64,000 nt of DNA from Burkholderiales bacterium (GCA_016702555.1 JADJDV010000004.1:186001-250000); one strand, 5' to 3'; positions 16,983 to 25,624 are shown, counted from the first letter of the stretch. The notes: generated by a model from the sequence alone, not told the origin. A program made the numbers and translations.

Positions 16983-17657
16983 ATGAACGTCGAACAAGCC
17001 CGCTTCAACATGATCGAGCAGCAGATCCGCCCCTGGGATGTGCTCGACGCGCACGTGCTGGACCTGCTCGCGGTGGTCCGGCGCGAGGATTTCGTGCCAC
17101 CGGCCCATCGCGCGCTCGCCTTCGCCGACCTGGAAATCCCGCTGAAGCCCGGCGAGGCCGCCATCGCCGCTGGGCAGGTGATGCTGGCGCCGCGCGTGGA
17201 AGCGCGCATGCTGCAGGACCTGCAGGTCGCCAAGCATGAGAAGGTGCTGGAGATCGGCACCGGCTCCGGCTTCATGGCCGCGCTGCTGGGCCACCGCGCC
17301 CAGCGCGTGCTGTCGCTGGAGATCGACGACGAACTGGCGCGCGCCGCCCAGGCCAAACTGCAGCGCGCCGGCGTGCTGAACGTCGAAGTGCGCGTGGCCG
17401 ATGGCGCTCAGGCCGATCTGTCGGCCGACGGCCCCTTCGACGCCATCGTGCTGTCGGGTTCGGTGGCCGCCGTACCCGACACGCTGCTGGAACGGCTGAA
17501 GCCCGGGGGTCGGCTGATGGCCATCGTCGGTGACGAACCGGTGATGCGCGCCACCCTGGTGCGCCGCAGCGAGGCTGGCCTGATGGAAACCCAGCCCTGG
17601 GACACCGTGGCGCCGCGCCTGCTCAACTTCCCCGAACCGGCGCGCTTCCGCTTCTGA
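16983..17657 (+). CDS. Protein-L-isoaspartate O-methyltransferase family protein
   Basis: 224 residues, PCMT-family SAM-dependent methyltransferase fold. The SAM loop is EIGTGSGFMAALLG near residue 85, followed by VLSLEIDDE (the acidic ribose-binding end of strand 2). It begins MNVEQARFNMIEQQIRPWDVL, a form typical of proteins encoded next to tolC in Burkholderiales. These often lack confirmed isoaspartate-repair activity, so the name is family-level. Start ATG 16983 with ggagcc upstream; the frame could open 10 codons earlier without an RBS. Rhodanese and tolC genes follow in the same direction. Confidence 0.87.
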   Translation: MNVEQARFNMIEQQIRPWDVLDAHVLDLLAVVRREDFVPPAHRALAFADLEIPLKPGEAAIAAGQVMLAPRVEARMLQDLQVAKHEKVLEIGTGSGFMAALLGHRAQRVLSLEIDDELARAAQAKLQRAGVLNVEVRVADGAQADLSADGPFDAIVLSGSVAAVPDTLLERLKPGGRLMAIVGDEPVMRATLVRRSEAGLMETQPWDTVAPRLLNFPEPARFRF

Positions 17658-17684
17658 GGTCGGCCGCACCACCACTGCACGCCC

Positions 17685-18026
17685 ATGATCGAGCAGGTCA
17701 CCCCCGCCGCGCTGGCGGCCTGGTTGCAGGCCGCGCGCGGCGAGCACGAGCCGCTGCTGCTGGACGTGCGCGAGCCGGTCGAGTGGCGCGTCGCCAGCGT
17801 GCACGCCGACGGCGCCGAGCTGCTGCAGCTGCCGATGCGCAGCCTGCCGCCGCGCCTGCGTGAGCTCGACCCGGCGCGCCCGGTGGCCGTGCTGTGCCAC
17901 CATGGCGGGCGCAGCCAGCAGGTGGCGATGTTCCTGGCGCAGCATGGCTTCGCGCGCGTGGCCAACGTGGCCGGCGGCATCGATGCCTGGTCGTTGCAGG
18001 TCGATCCCTCCGTGCCACGCTACTGA
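17685..18026 (+). CDS. Rhodanese-like domain protein
   Basis: 113-residue single-domain rhodanese, cytoplasmic. The active-site loop CHHGGRS carries the catalytic cysteine with the six-residue geometry of GlpE-like sulfurtransferases; LLLDVREPVEW is the N-terminal conserved block and GGIDAWS the C-terminal one. It lies 27 bp after the PCMT gene and 29 bp before the tolC-like gene. The order PCMT-rhodanese-TolC recurs in Burkholderiales, but the physiological link is not established. Confidence 0.92.
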   Translation: MIEQVTPAALAAWLQAARGEHEPLLLDVREPVEWRVASVHADGAELLQLPMRSLPPRLRELDPARPVAVLCHHGGRSQQVAMFLAQHGFARVANVAGGIDAWSLQVDPSVPRY

Positions 18027-18055
18027 GCCCGATATTTTCTGAAGAAGACCCACCC

Positions 18056-19528
18056 ATGCCCTTGCCACCGCGCCGCCCCCTTGCTCTCCTGGCCGCCGCG
18101 CTGGCGCTGGCCGTGGCGCCCGCGCAAGCGCAATCGCTGCTGCAGCTGTACGACGCCGCGCACGGCTACGACGCCGCCACCCAGTCGGCCTTGGCCAACG
18201 CCCAGGCCAGCCAGGCGCGCGCCGACCAGGCTCGCGCCGGCCTGCTGCCGCAGATCGGCCTGCAGGCCGGCGCCCAGCACAACTGGGCCGATGTGAACGT
18301 GGCCGGCCACTCGTCCAGCCGTTCGTTCAACGTGCTGAACGGCTCCATCGTCGGCTCACAGCCCCTGTACCGTCCGGCCAACCGCATCGGCTGGGATCAG
18401 GGCCGCAAGCAGGCCGAACTGGCGCTGGTGCAGCTGGGCAGCACCGAGCAGGATCTGATCGTGCGCCTGTCGCAGGCCTACTTCGACGTGCTGGCGGCCG
18501 AGGATTCGTTGCGCTTCGTGCGCGCGCTCAAGGCCGCGGTGGCCGAGCAGCTCGAGTTCGCGCGCCGCAACTTCGAGGTCGGCAACGCCACCATCACCGA
18601 CAGCCGCGAGGCGCAGGCGCGCTTCGACCTGGCGACGGCGCAGGAAATCGCCGCCGAGAACGATCTGCGCGTGAAGAAGCTGGCGCTCGACCAGCTGGTC
18701 GGCCAGGCCGGCATGCAGCCGCATCCGCTGGCCGAGCCGATCGTGCTGCCCGCGCCGCAACCGGGCGATGTGCAGGCCTGGGTCAGCCAGGCCACGGAGC
18801 AGCACCCGGCGGTGGTGCAGGGCCGCATGGCGCTGGACATCGCCCGCATGGAAACCGAGAAAGCCAAGGCCGGCCATCTGCCCACGGTCGACCTGCAGGC
18901 CAGCATCGGTCAGTCGCGCTACCCCGACGGCAACCCCTCGGCCAGCGCCGCGCCCAGCGCGCGTTACCGCAGCACCAACGCCGGCGTCGGCGTGGTGCTG
19001 AACTGGCCGCTGTTTGCCGGCTATGCGATCGAGAACCGCGTGCGCGAAACGCTGGCGCTGCAGGACAAGGCGCGCGCCGACCTCGACAACGTTGAACGCA
19101 GCGTGGCGCAGGCCACGCGCGCGGCCTTCTTCGGCGTGCAATCGGGCCTGGGCCAGGTCCGGGCGCTGGAAGCGGCCGAAGCCTCCAGCCTGACCGCGCT
19201 GCAGGCCAACCAGCTCGGCTACCAGGTCGGCGTGCGCATCAACATCGACGTGCTGAACGCACAAAGCCAGCTGTTCCAGACCCGGCGTGACCTGGCGCGC
19301 GCGCGCTACGACGTGCTGGTTGGCCTGCTGCGCCTGAAGCAGGCCAGCGGCACGCTGCAGCCGGCCGATCTGCAGCCGATCAACCAGTTGCTGCTGAGCG
19401 AGGCCCCCACGCGCGCCGTGGAGGTCAGTCCGCTGCCGCCGCAGTCCTCGACACCCGCGGCCAGCGGATCGGCACCCCTCGGGTCTGGCACGCCGCCCAT
19501 GCGCCCGAGCCGGCCGGATCGGCGCTGA
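18056..19528 (+). CDS. tolC: TolC family outer membrane efflux protein
   Basis: 490 residues. Signal peptide LLAAALALAVAPAQA with likely cleavage before QSLLQLYDAA. Two structural repeats of the outer-membrane efflux protein family follow: LRFVRALKAAVAEQLEFARRN in the first half and ALEAAEASSLTALQANQLGY in the second, both forming the periplasmic alpha-barrel. The C-terminal 50 residues are Pro/Ser-rich and probably disordered. ATG at 18056; the frame runs upstream into the rhodanese gene without a start of its own. The natural exit duct for the RND pump encoded upstream. Confidence 0.93.
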   Translation: MPLPPRRPLALLAAALALAVAPAQAQSLLQLYDAAHGYDAATQSALANAQASQARADQARAGLLPQIGLQAGAQHNWADVNVAGHSSSRSFNVLNGSIVGSQPLYRPANRIGWDQGRKQAELALVQLGSTEQDLIVRLSQAYFDVLAAEDSLRFVRALKAAVAEQLEFARRNFEVGNATITDSREAQARFDLATAQEIAAENDLRVKKLALDQLVGQAGMQPHPLAEPIVLPAPQPGDVQAWVSQATEQHPAVVQGRMALDIARMETEKAKAGHLPTVDLQASIGQSRYPDGNPSASAAPSARYRSTNAGVGVVLNWPLFAGYAIENRVRETLALQDKARADLDNVERSVAQATRAAFFGVQSGLGQVRALEAAEASSLTALQANQLGYQVGVRINIDVLNAQSQLFQTRRDLARARYDVLVGLLRLKQASGTLQPADLQPINQLLLSEAPTRAVEVSPLPPQSSTPAASGSAPLGSGTPPMRPSRPDRR

Positions 19529-19557
19529 GCCGACAGCGCTGGCCGCCCCTCTGCGAC

Positions 19558-20199
19558 TCAGGAGCGCCCGCGTTCCACCGTGGGTGTTTGGGCGCGCTTG
19601 TCGGGCGTTTGTTCCAGCGCCGCCTCCAGCCACAGCGCAGCGACGAAGCGCTTGTTGAACAGCAGCCACAGCATGATCGGCGCCACCGGCGTCAGCATCA
19701 GAAAGCCGAACTGGTAGCCGTAGGCGATGCCCTCCAGCGACCACTGGTTCCAGCCCAGGTACGCCAGCCCGGACGGGCCGGAGCTGATCGCCACGTCGCG
19801 CAGCCACTGAAAGCAGATGCCCCAGGCCTGCACCGGGATCAGGATCACGCTGCCAATCAGGCCCTTGAACCACCAGCGCTCGGTACGCGCCGCCAGCAGC
19901 ATGGCCCACAGCAGCACCAGGCCGTAGCCGTAGACCGGGTAACTGACCTCGGGCGCCAGTTCGCCCAGCACGTCGCCAGTGGGGCCCGCCATGCGCACCT
20001 GCACCAGCGTGTGCAGCACGGCGTTGACACCCTCCTGCTCGAAGCCCTCGACCCAGCGGAACAAGCCCTTCATCACCGTGCCGGCCAGCCAGATCGGCGG
20101 CGTCGCCAGCCACTTGGCGGCCCAGTACCACAGCGGCAGCAGCAGCGCCAGCCAGACGATCGCCAGCAGCAGAAAGCGGCCGATCAGCGTGGCGCGCAT
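19558..20199 (-). CDS. Exosortase H-associated membrane protein
   Basis: 213 residues with about four hydrophobic segments: FLLLAIVWLALLLPLWYW near the N-terminus, a central VYGYGLVLLWAMLLAA, then LIGSVILIPVQAWGICFQW, and a C-terminal FGFLMLTPVAPIMLWLLFN. Conserved-looking polar spots are YGYGL, QAWGICFQ and GWNQWSLEGIAYGYQFG. It follows xrtH by 16 bp on the same strand, and its make-up fits the small membrane protein that accompanies exosortase H genes. It probably assists recognition or processing of IPTL/VPTL-CTERM proteins; the biochemical role is unknown. Its 3' end faces tolC across a 29-bp gap. Confidence 0.75.
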   Translation of the reverse strand: MRATLIGRFLLLAIVWLALLLPLWYWAAKWLATPPIWLAGTVMKGLFRWVEGFEQEGVNAVLHTLVQVRMAGPTGDVLGELAPEVSYPVYGYGLVLLWAMLLAARTERWWFKGLIGSVILIPVQAWGICFQWLRDVAISSGPSGLAYLGWNQWSLEGIAYGYQFGFLMLTPVAPIMLWLLFNKRFVAALWLEAALEQTPDKRAQTPTVERGRS

Positions 20200-20215
20200 G
20201 CTGGGCTCCCGGTGT

Positions 20216-20758
20216 TCATGCGGCCGCCGCGGTCACGTCGGGCCGCGGATCGCGCTTGGCCACGTAGCGCATCCACAGCAGCCAGACGATGAGCACGTCG
20301 AGCATGATCAGCGCCTGCCACATGTACAGATGCGCGAACTCGAACACCTGGAAGTTCCATTGCCCCAGAAAGAACAGGCTGACGATGCGCAGCAGGTTGA
20401 CCGCCTGCACGGCGATGAAGCCCAGGCCGATGCCCCACAGCTTCATCTTCCAGCTGGACGGAAACGCCAGCATCGCCGCCACCAGCACGATGGTCGCCTC
20501 GACGCCGTTGCAGCCGGCCTCGATCGAGACGCCGAAACCCGTCTTGGCGCTTTGCAGCACGCGGCCGTAGGAGATCACGCTGGGGTCGATCAGGTGCACG
20601 ATGGCCGCGCTGGCCTTGGCCAGCCATCCGGTCCATGGGTGGACCACGGCCTGCTGCACCGGATTCAGCATCTCGATGCCGAACAGCACCACCTGCACCA
20701 CCAGAAAAATTCCGAAGAAACGAAACACCGCGCGCCTTTTGCCCCGGGTCGCGCCCAC
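20216..20758 (-). CDS. xrtH: Exosortase H (transpeptidase-like protein-sorting enzyme)
   Basis: 180 residues from the chosen GTG at 20758; a 30-bp shorter start at 20728 is possible, and the frame stays open into waaA. A multi-pass inner-membrane cysteine protease/transpeptidase, analogous to sortases in role. The exosortase triad is visible: Cys83 in EAGCNGVEA, Arg124 in NLLRIVSLF and His143 in FEFAHLYMWQ, each beside membrane helices. The short length and this context match exosortase H, which handles proteins ending in IPTL-type signals; such a protein is encoded at 25625-26563. Its accessory gene follows directly. It sits between tolC and waaA, which are neighbours in many relatives. Confidence 0.88.
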   Translation of the reverse strand: MGATRGKRRAVFRFFGIFLVVQVVLFGIEMLNPVQQAVVHPWTGWLAKASAAIVHLIDPSVISYGRVLQSAKTGFGVSIEAGCNGVEATIVLVAAMLAFPSSWKMKLWGIGLGFIAVQAVNLLRIVSLFFLGQWNFQVFEFAHLYMWQALIMLDVLIVWLLWMRYVAKRDPRPDVTAAAA

Positions 20759-20831
20759 AGCGCGAAACCTGGATACAACTTTAGCAGACCCCTTGCCCGT
20801 GCGGTCGCGCGATCCTGTGGCCCCATCGGCT

Positions 20832-22124
20832 TCACGCCTTCGGCAGCAACTCCACCAACGCCTTGGCGCTGCGCGCGGCGGCGCCGCGGTGGGCGGCCGA
20901 GAACGCCAGCGCAGCCTGCCTGCCGGTGGCGTGCCCGGCGCGGTCGTCCAGCCAGCGGCGCGCCGCAACCAGGCCCTCGGCCATATCCGGCACGCGCTGC
21001 GCCGCGCCCGCCGCCAGCGCCAGTTCGGCTGCCTCGGCGAAGTTGAAGGTGTGCGGCCCCATGATCACCGGGCAGCCGCAGGCGGCGGCCTCGATCAGGT
21101 TCTGCCCGCCCAGCGGCGCGAAGCTGCCGCCCAGCAGCGCCACGTCGGCCAGGCGGTAGTAAAGCGTCATCTCGCCCAGGCTGTCGCCGATCCACACCTC
21201 GGCCTGAAGCGCCTCGGGCGTGGGCTGTGCCTGCCACTGGCTTCGGCGCGCCACGCGCAGGCCGTCGGCACGGGCCAGTTCGGCGACTTCGTCAAAGCGC
21301 TGCGGGTGGCGCGGGACAATCAGCCACAGCGGCGACGCCGACCCCTGCGCCGTCGCCCGACGCCGCACATCGATCTGCGCCAGCAACTCGGTCTCCTCGC
21401 CCTCGCGCGAGCTCGCCAGCATCACCACCGGCCGTCCGCCCATCGCCGCACGCCAGCGCGCCGCCTGCGCCTGCTGCGCGGCATCGGGGCTGGCGTCGAA
21501 CTTCAGATTGCCCAGCACGGTCACGTTCGGTGCACCGATGGCGCGCAGGCGCTCCGCGTCGGCCTCGGTCTGCGCCCACGCCGCGCTGAGCGCGCGATAG
21601 GCCGGGCGCAGCAACCAGCCGGCGCGCTGGGCGCTGCGCAGCGATTTTGCAGACAAGCGCGCGTTGGCCAGCGCCAGCGGCACGCCGTGCGCGCGCGCCT
21701 CATGGATCAGGTTGGGCCAGATCTCGGTTTCCATCAGCACGCCAACGTCGGGCCGGAACTGCGCCAGAAAGCGCCGCACCGCGCCCGGCGTGTCCCAGGG
21801 CTGCCAGACCTGCACATCGCCCGCCTGCAGCAACCTGGCGCCCTCGGCCCGCCCGGTGGCCGTGCCATGCGTCAGCAACAGGCGCATGCCAGGCAGACGC
21901 TGGCGCAGCGCGGCCAGCAGGATGGCGGCGGCGCGCGTCTCGCCCAGCGAGACGGCGTGAATCCACACCAGCGGTCCCGACCCGTCGGGCCGCGCCACGC
22001 CATAGTGGCCGAAGCGCTCCTCCACCGCCTGCAGATAGCCCGGCTCGGCCGCGCCACGCCGGCGCAGCTTACGCCGCAGCAGCGGCTGGGCGAGCCAGGT
22101 GGCCAAGTTGTAGACGGAGCGCAC
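20832..22124 (-). CDS. waaA: 3-deoxy-D-manno-octulosonic acid transferase WaaA (KdtA)
   Basis: 430 residues from GTG 22124. Membrane-anchored glycosyltransferase that adds Kdo to lipid A in the inner core of LPS. N-terminal RSVYNLATWLAQPLLRRKL is the usual anchor start; the Kdo-transferase block has WIHAVSLGETRAA and LLLTHGTATGR; VMLASSREGEE and the nucleotide-sugar region GGSFAPLGGQNLIEAAACG lie in the C-terminal GT-B domain. The frame extends 22 codons upstream, but this codes a heptanucleotide repeat, so I prefer the GTG. Downstream, xrtH is on the same strand 73 bp away. Confidence 0.93.
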   Translation of the reverse strand: MRSVYNLATWLAQPLLRRKLRRRGAAEPGYLQAVEERFGHYGVARPDGSGPLVWIHAVSLGETRAAAILLAALRQRLPGMRLLLTHGTATGRAEGARLLQAGDVQVWQPWDTPGAVRRFLAQFRPDVGVLMETEIWPNLIHEARAHGVPLALANARLSAKSLRSAQRAGWLLRPAYRALSAAWAQTEADAERLRAIGAPNVTVLGNLKFDASPDAAQQAQAARWRAAMGGRPVVMLASSREGEETELLAQIDVRRRATAQGSASPLWLIVPRHPQRFDEVAELARADGLRVARRSQWQAQPTPEALQAEVWIGDSLGEMTLYYRLADVALLGGSFAPLGGQNLIEAAACGCPVIMGPHTFNFAEAAELALAAGAAQRVPDMAEGLVAARRWLDDRAGHATGRQAALAFSAAHRGAAARSAKALVELLPKA

Positions 22125-22130
22125 GGGGAG

Positions 22131-22158
22131 GTTGAGCGTTGAGCGTTGAGCGTTGAGC
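22131..22158. repeat. Heptanucleotide tandem repeat (gttgagc x4)
   Basis: Four tandem copies of gttgagc lie directly before the waaA start; partial inverse copies (aacgctcgacgccgaacgct) lie at about 22193-22215, so the gap between waaA and the phosphomutase gene can form a loose stem-loop. Simple repeats of this kind occur between genes in related genomes. A variable copy number here would change the sequence just upstream of waaA. Confidence 0.65.
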
Positions 22159-22226
22159 GGATTCTGCACAGGTGCGCGCTGGCAGTTCACGCCGAACGCT
22201 CGACGCCGAACGCTGAGCTTCTGCGT

Positions 22227-23615
22227 TCAGTGCGCGGACGGGCCCAGCGAGGCGTCCGGCTTCACGCGCCGCAGCAGCGCCAGCATCTCGGCCTCGATGC
22301 GCCGCAGTGCTTCTGGCGTATGGCCTTCGAAGCGCAACACCAACACCGGCGTCGTGTTGCTGGCCCGGATCAGGCCGAAGCCGTCGGGCCAGTCGACGCG
22401 CAGGCCGTCAATGGTGCTGACTTGCGCGGGCGCGTTGAAGACGTCGGCGGCCAGGCCTTGCAACTCGGCCGCCAGCCGGTGCGGCTCGCCTTCGGCGCAG
22501 GCCACGTTCAACTCGGGCGTACTGTGGCTGGTGGGCAGGGCATTCAGCACCGCGCTGGCGTCGGGCGAACGGCTCAGGAGCTCGAGCATGCGGCAGCCTG
22601 CGTAGGTGCCATCGTCGAAGCCGAACCAGCGCTCCTTGAAGAAGATGTGCCCACTCATCTCGCCGCCCAGCGGCGCATCGACTTCCTTCATGCGCGCCTT
22701 GACCAGTGAGTGCCCGGTCTTGAACATCATCGGCACACCGCCGGCTTCCGCGATGGCCGGCGCCAGGCGCTGCGAGCATTTCACGTCGTAGACGATGGTG
22801 CCGCCGGGCACGCGTGAGAGCACGTCCTGGGCGAACAGCATCATCTGCCGATCCGGGAAGATGTTCTGCCCGTCCTTGGTGACGATGCCCAGCCGGTCGC
22901 CATCGCCATCGAAGGCCAGGCCCAGTTCGGCGTCGGTCTCGCGCAGCGCGCGGATCACGTCGCGCAGGTTATCGGGCTTGGATGGATCGGGGTGGTGGTT
23001 GGGGAAGTTGCCATCGACTTCGCTGAACAGCTCGATCACCTCGCAACCTATGGCGCGAAAGATGCCTGGCGCCGATGCGCCTGCCACGCCGTTGCCGCAA
23101 TCGACCACGATCTTCATCGGCCGCGCCAAGCGAATGTCGCCCACGATGCGCCCGCGGTAGGCCGGCAGGACGTCGTGCCGGCGCACGCCGCCGCCCTCGC
23201 GCCGCTGCCAGTTCTCCGCCTCGATCATGCGGCGCAGCGACTGGATGTCCTCGCCATGAATGGCGCGCCCGGCCAGCACCATCTTGAAGCCGTTGTCGTC
23301 GCGCGGGTTGTGGCTGCCCGTCACCTGGATGCCGCTGCCGCACAGCGTGTGCGCGGCGAAGTACAGCATCGGCGTGGTCGCCAGGCCGATGTCGATCACC
23401 TCGACGCCAGCGGCCACCAGCCCGCGCATCAGCGCCGCCACCAGCCCCGGGCCGGACAGGCGGCCGTCGCGGCCGACCGCCACGGTGCGCTCACCCAGCG
23501 CCAGTGCCCGCGTGCCAAAGGCCAGGCCGAGCGCCTCGGCCACCTGTTCGTTGAGCGTCACCGGCGTGGTGCCGCGGATGTCGTAGGCCTTGAAGATGTT
23601 AGGTGTCACTTGCAT
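22227..23615 (-). CDS. Phosphomannomutase/phosphoglucomutase (AlgC type)
   Basis: 462 residues, the usual length of the bifunctional AlgC/ManB subfamily of alpha-D-phosphohexomutases, which interconvert hexose-1- and 6-phosphates for nucleotide-sugar, LPS and exopolysaccharide synthesis. The phosphoserine loop is TGSHNPRDDNG near residue 100, the metal-binding loop is DGDGDR near residue 240, and the sugar-binding loop is GEMSGH near 320. Start ATG 23615 gives MQVTPNIFKAYDIRGTTP, the standard beginning. Divergent from the EamA gene across 73 bp. It probably feeds waaA-linked LPS pathways and the nearby glycosyltransferases. Confidence 0.93.
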   Translation of the reverse strand: MQVTPNIFKAYDIRGTTPVTLNEQVAEALGLAFGTRALALGERTVAVGRDGRLSGPGLVAALMRGLVAAGVEVIDIGLATTPMLYFAAHTLCGSGIQVTGSHNPRDDNGFKMVLAGRAIHGEDIQSLRRMIEAENWQRREGGGVRRHDVLPAYRGRIVGDIRLARPMKIVVDCGNGVAGASAPGIFRAIGCEVIELFSEVDGNFPNHHPDPSKPDNLRDVIRALRETDAELGLAFDGDGDRLGIVTKDGQNIFPDRQMMLFAQDVLSRVPGGTIVYDVKCSQRLAPAIAEAGGVPMMFKTGHSLVKARMKEVDAPLGGEMSGHIFFKERWFGFDDGTYAGCRMLELLSRSPDASAVLNALPTSHSTPELNVACAEGEPHRLAAELQGLAADVFNAPAQVSTIDGLRVDWPDGFGLIRASNTTPVLVLRFEGHTPEALRRIEAEMLALLRRVKPDASLGPSAH

Positions 23616-23688
23616 GGCGCTGAATTGTAGGCAGGCCGGTCCGCCGCGCGACAGCGTGCACCGGGTCGGCTCGGCGATACTTCGCGCC

Positions 23689-24603
23689 ATGCCCAGCGCC
23701 CGGCCAGTCGCCACTCCCGCTGCTCCGCATTGGCTGCCGGGCCTGGAATTCACGCTGCTGGCGGCGATCTGGGGCGCGTCCTTCATGTTCATGCAGCAGG
23801 CGGTGCGCGATTTCGGCCCGCTGCCGACCGCCTTCGTACGCGTCAGCGTGGCGGCGCTGTTCCTGCTGCCGCTGATGCTGGCGCGCGGCCAGTGGCCGGC
23901 GCTGCGCCGCCACGCCGGGCCGGTGCTGCTGTGCGGCGTCATCAATTCCGGCCTGCCGTTCGCGCTGTTCAGCTTCGCGCTGCTGCACCTGCCGACCGGG
24001 CTGACCTCGATCCTCAACGCCACCGTACCGCTGTTCGGCGCTTTGGTGGCCTGGGCCTGGCTCGGTCACCGGCCCGGCGCCTCGCGCTCACTGGGCCTGG
24101 TCATCGGCTTCATCGGCGTGGCCTTGCTGGCCTGGGACAAGATCGCCTTCCGCGCCGGCGCCTCGGCCGGCATGGCGGCGCTGGCCGTGTTCGCCTGCCT
24201 GTGCGCCACGCTCAGCTACGCCGCCGCGGCCAGCTTCACGCACCGCTACCTGAGCGGGCTGCCGGCGCTGATGACCGCCACCGGCAGCCAGATCGGCGCC
24301 GCACTCGGTCTGGCGCTGCCGGCGCTGCTGCTGTGGCCCGCCAGCGCCCCCAGCCTCGGCGCCTGGACGGCGGTGATCGCGCTCGGCGTGCTGTGCACCG
24401 GCATCGCCTACATCATGTACTTCCGCCTGATCGAGCAGCTCGGACCGGCGCGCTCGCTCACCGTCACCTTTGCCGTGCCGGTGTTCGCCATCGTCTACGG
24501 CGCCACCCTGCTGGGCGAGACCATCACGCCCTGGATGCTGATGTGCGGCGCCATCGTTCTGTGCGGCACCGTGCTGGCCACCGGCCTGCTCAAGCTGCGC
24601 TGA
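23689..24603 (+). CDS. EamA/DMT family transporter
   Basis: 304 residues with ten predicted membrane segments in two EamA repeats: LEFTLLAAIWGASFMFMQQA opens the first, and CLCATLSYAAAASFTHRYL the second. The conserved helix ends ...ALVAWAWLGHRPG and YGATLLGETITPWMLMCGA are typical of drug/metabolite exporters. Start ATG 23689; the frame extends upstream into the divergent promoter region without an RBS. The 3' ends of this gene and ribE overlap convergently by 14 bp. Substrate unknown; amino-acid or metabolite export is common for the family. Confidence 0.9.
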   Translation: MPSARPVATPAAPHWLPGLEFTLLAAIWGASFMFMQQAVRDFGPLPTAFVRVSVAALFLLPLMLARGQWPALRRHAGPVLLCGVINSGLPFALFSFALLHLPTGLTSILNATVPLFGALVAWAWLGHRPGASRSLGLVIGFIGVALLAWDKIAFRAGASAGMAALAVFACLCATLSYAAAASFTHRYLSGLPALMTATGSQIGAALGLALPALLLWPASAPSLGAWTAVIALGVLCTGIAYIMYFRLIEQLGPARSLTVTFAVPVFAIVYGATLLGETITPWMLMCGAIVLCGTVLATGLLKLR

Positions 24604-25240
24604 CGTCCGCTCCAGTCGCGGCGCCGGGCGCACTCAGCATGCGCTCGACGTAGCGCGCGATCAGGTCGATCTCCAGATTCACCCGCGCGCCCGCCGCCAG
24701 CGCGTGCAGCGCGGTGTTCTGCACCGTGTGCGGAATCAGGTTGATGCTGATCTCGCAGCCCGCCGGCAGATCGGCCACGCGGTTCACCGTCAGGCTGACG
24801 CCGTTCACGGTGATCGAACCCTTGTACGCCAAGTACTTCGCCAGCTCGCGCGGCGCCAGGATGCGCAGCTCCCAACTCTCGCCCGTGGGTGCGAAATGAA
24901 CCACCTCGCCGATGCCATCGACATGCCCCGACACGATGTGACCGCCCAGCCGGTCGTTGGCCCGCAAGGCCTTCTCCAGGTTCACCGGCCCGATGCGGTC
25001 AAGCCCGCTGGTGCGCGCCAGCGATTCGGCCGAGATGTCGATGGCAAACCGCCCCGCTTGCGCGTCGATCATCGTCGCCGTCATGCAGGCGCCGTTCAGC
25101 GCGATGCTGTCGCCCAGGCCCACATCGTCCAGATAGCCGGCCGGTGCTTCGATGACAAGCTGCTTGCCATGCGCGCTGCTCGCGCCCAGATCGCGCACCT
25201 CGGCGATGCGGCCGACGGCGGTGATGATGCCTGTGAACAT
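24590..25240 (-). CDS. ribE: Riboflavin synthase (alpha subunit)
   Basis: 216 residues forming two lumazine-binding repeats. It dismutates two 6,7-dimethyl-8-ribityllumazines to riboflavin. It starts MFTGIITAVGRI, the invariant beginning; the first repeat holds SIALNGACMTAT and the second SITVNGVSLTVNRV, each binding one substrate; GGHIVSGHVDGIG is the inter-repeat motif. No FMN riboswitch elements are seen upstream, and no other rib genes adjoin it. It marks the left edge of the accessory block that starts at about 25.25 kb. Confidence 0.95.
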   Translation of the reverse strand: MFTGIITAVGRIAEVRDLGASSAHGKQLVIEAPAGYLDDVGLGDSIALNGACMTATMIDAQAGRFAIDISAESLARTSGLDRIGPVNLEKALRANDRLGGHIVSGHVDGIGEVVHFAPTGESWELRILAPRELAKYLAYKGSITVNGVSLTVNRVADLPAGCEISINLIPHTVQNTALHALAAGARVNLEIDLIARYVERMLSAPGAATGADVSAA

Positions 25241-25426
25241 GAGAAAACCCGCGAATCACGGAACTGAGGGCGGTGCTTGCGTGCCTAGTGCCCGCCAATG
25301 TGCCCCTCTCACCCACCGGGACATGCTCAGCACCACCAGCGTACCCTTGGCTTGGCTGCCCGATCAGCATTGTACAGGCGCCCCCGGAGTCAAGCCCGCA
25401 CGGCTTCAGCACACCTAAAGACTCGC

Positions 25427-25450
25427 CAAGCGTGAAATATTTCACGCTTG
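25427..25450. promoter_or_regulatory. 24-bp perfect palindrome, candidate operator
   Basis: Half-site caagcgtgaaat followed at once by its exact reverse complement. It lies in the 384-bp gap between ribE and the VPTL-CTERM gene, centred about 90 bp before the probable transcription start of the latter. There is no T-run, and a spacer-free palindrome cannot form a usual terminator hairpin loop, so a dimeric regulator site is the better reading. The regulator is unknown; no regulator gene is adjacent. Confidence 0.55.
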
Positions 25451-25494
25451 TGCAGGTCTCCGATGCGCCTTCACAACATGTCCGGTCAAGCGAA

Positions 25495-25524
25495 TTGACG
25501 TCTACAGCCAGTACGTTTTCTAAT
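25495..25524 (+). promoter_or_regulatory. Probable promoter of the VPTL-CTERM protein gene
   Basis: TTGACG (25495-25500), 18-bp spacer, TCTAAT (25519-25524). This predicts a transcript starting near 25531 with a leader of about 90 nt, ending in a good ribosome-binding site gagggaag nine bases before ATG 25625. It also argues against the earlier in-frame ATG at 25523, which would lie within the -10 element. Confidence 0.5.
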
Positions 25525-25624
25525 GTGTGATCTGGTCAAGTTGAGGGTGCGGTACACCGAGCGCGTAGCGATGGCGTGCACGCGGCACCGATGGCCACTC
25601 GAATGCAGAGGGAAGCACAGATCA

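Noticed and set aside
22131..22158. CRISPR array
   Set aside because: Units are 7 bp and contiguous, without spacers; it is a simple tandem repeat.
25241..25520. FMN riboswitch before ribE
   Set aside because: None of the conserved RFN-element strings or paired helices could be found on the minus strand; the gap shows a palindrome and a plus-strand promoter instead.
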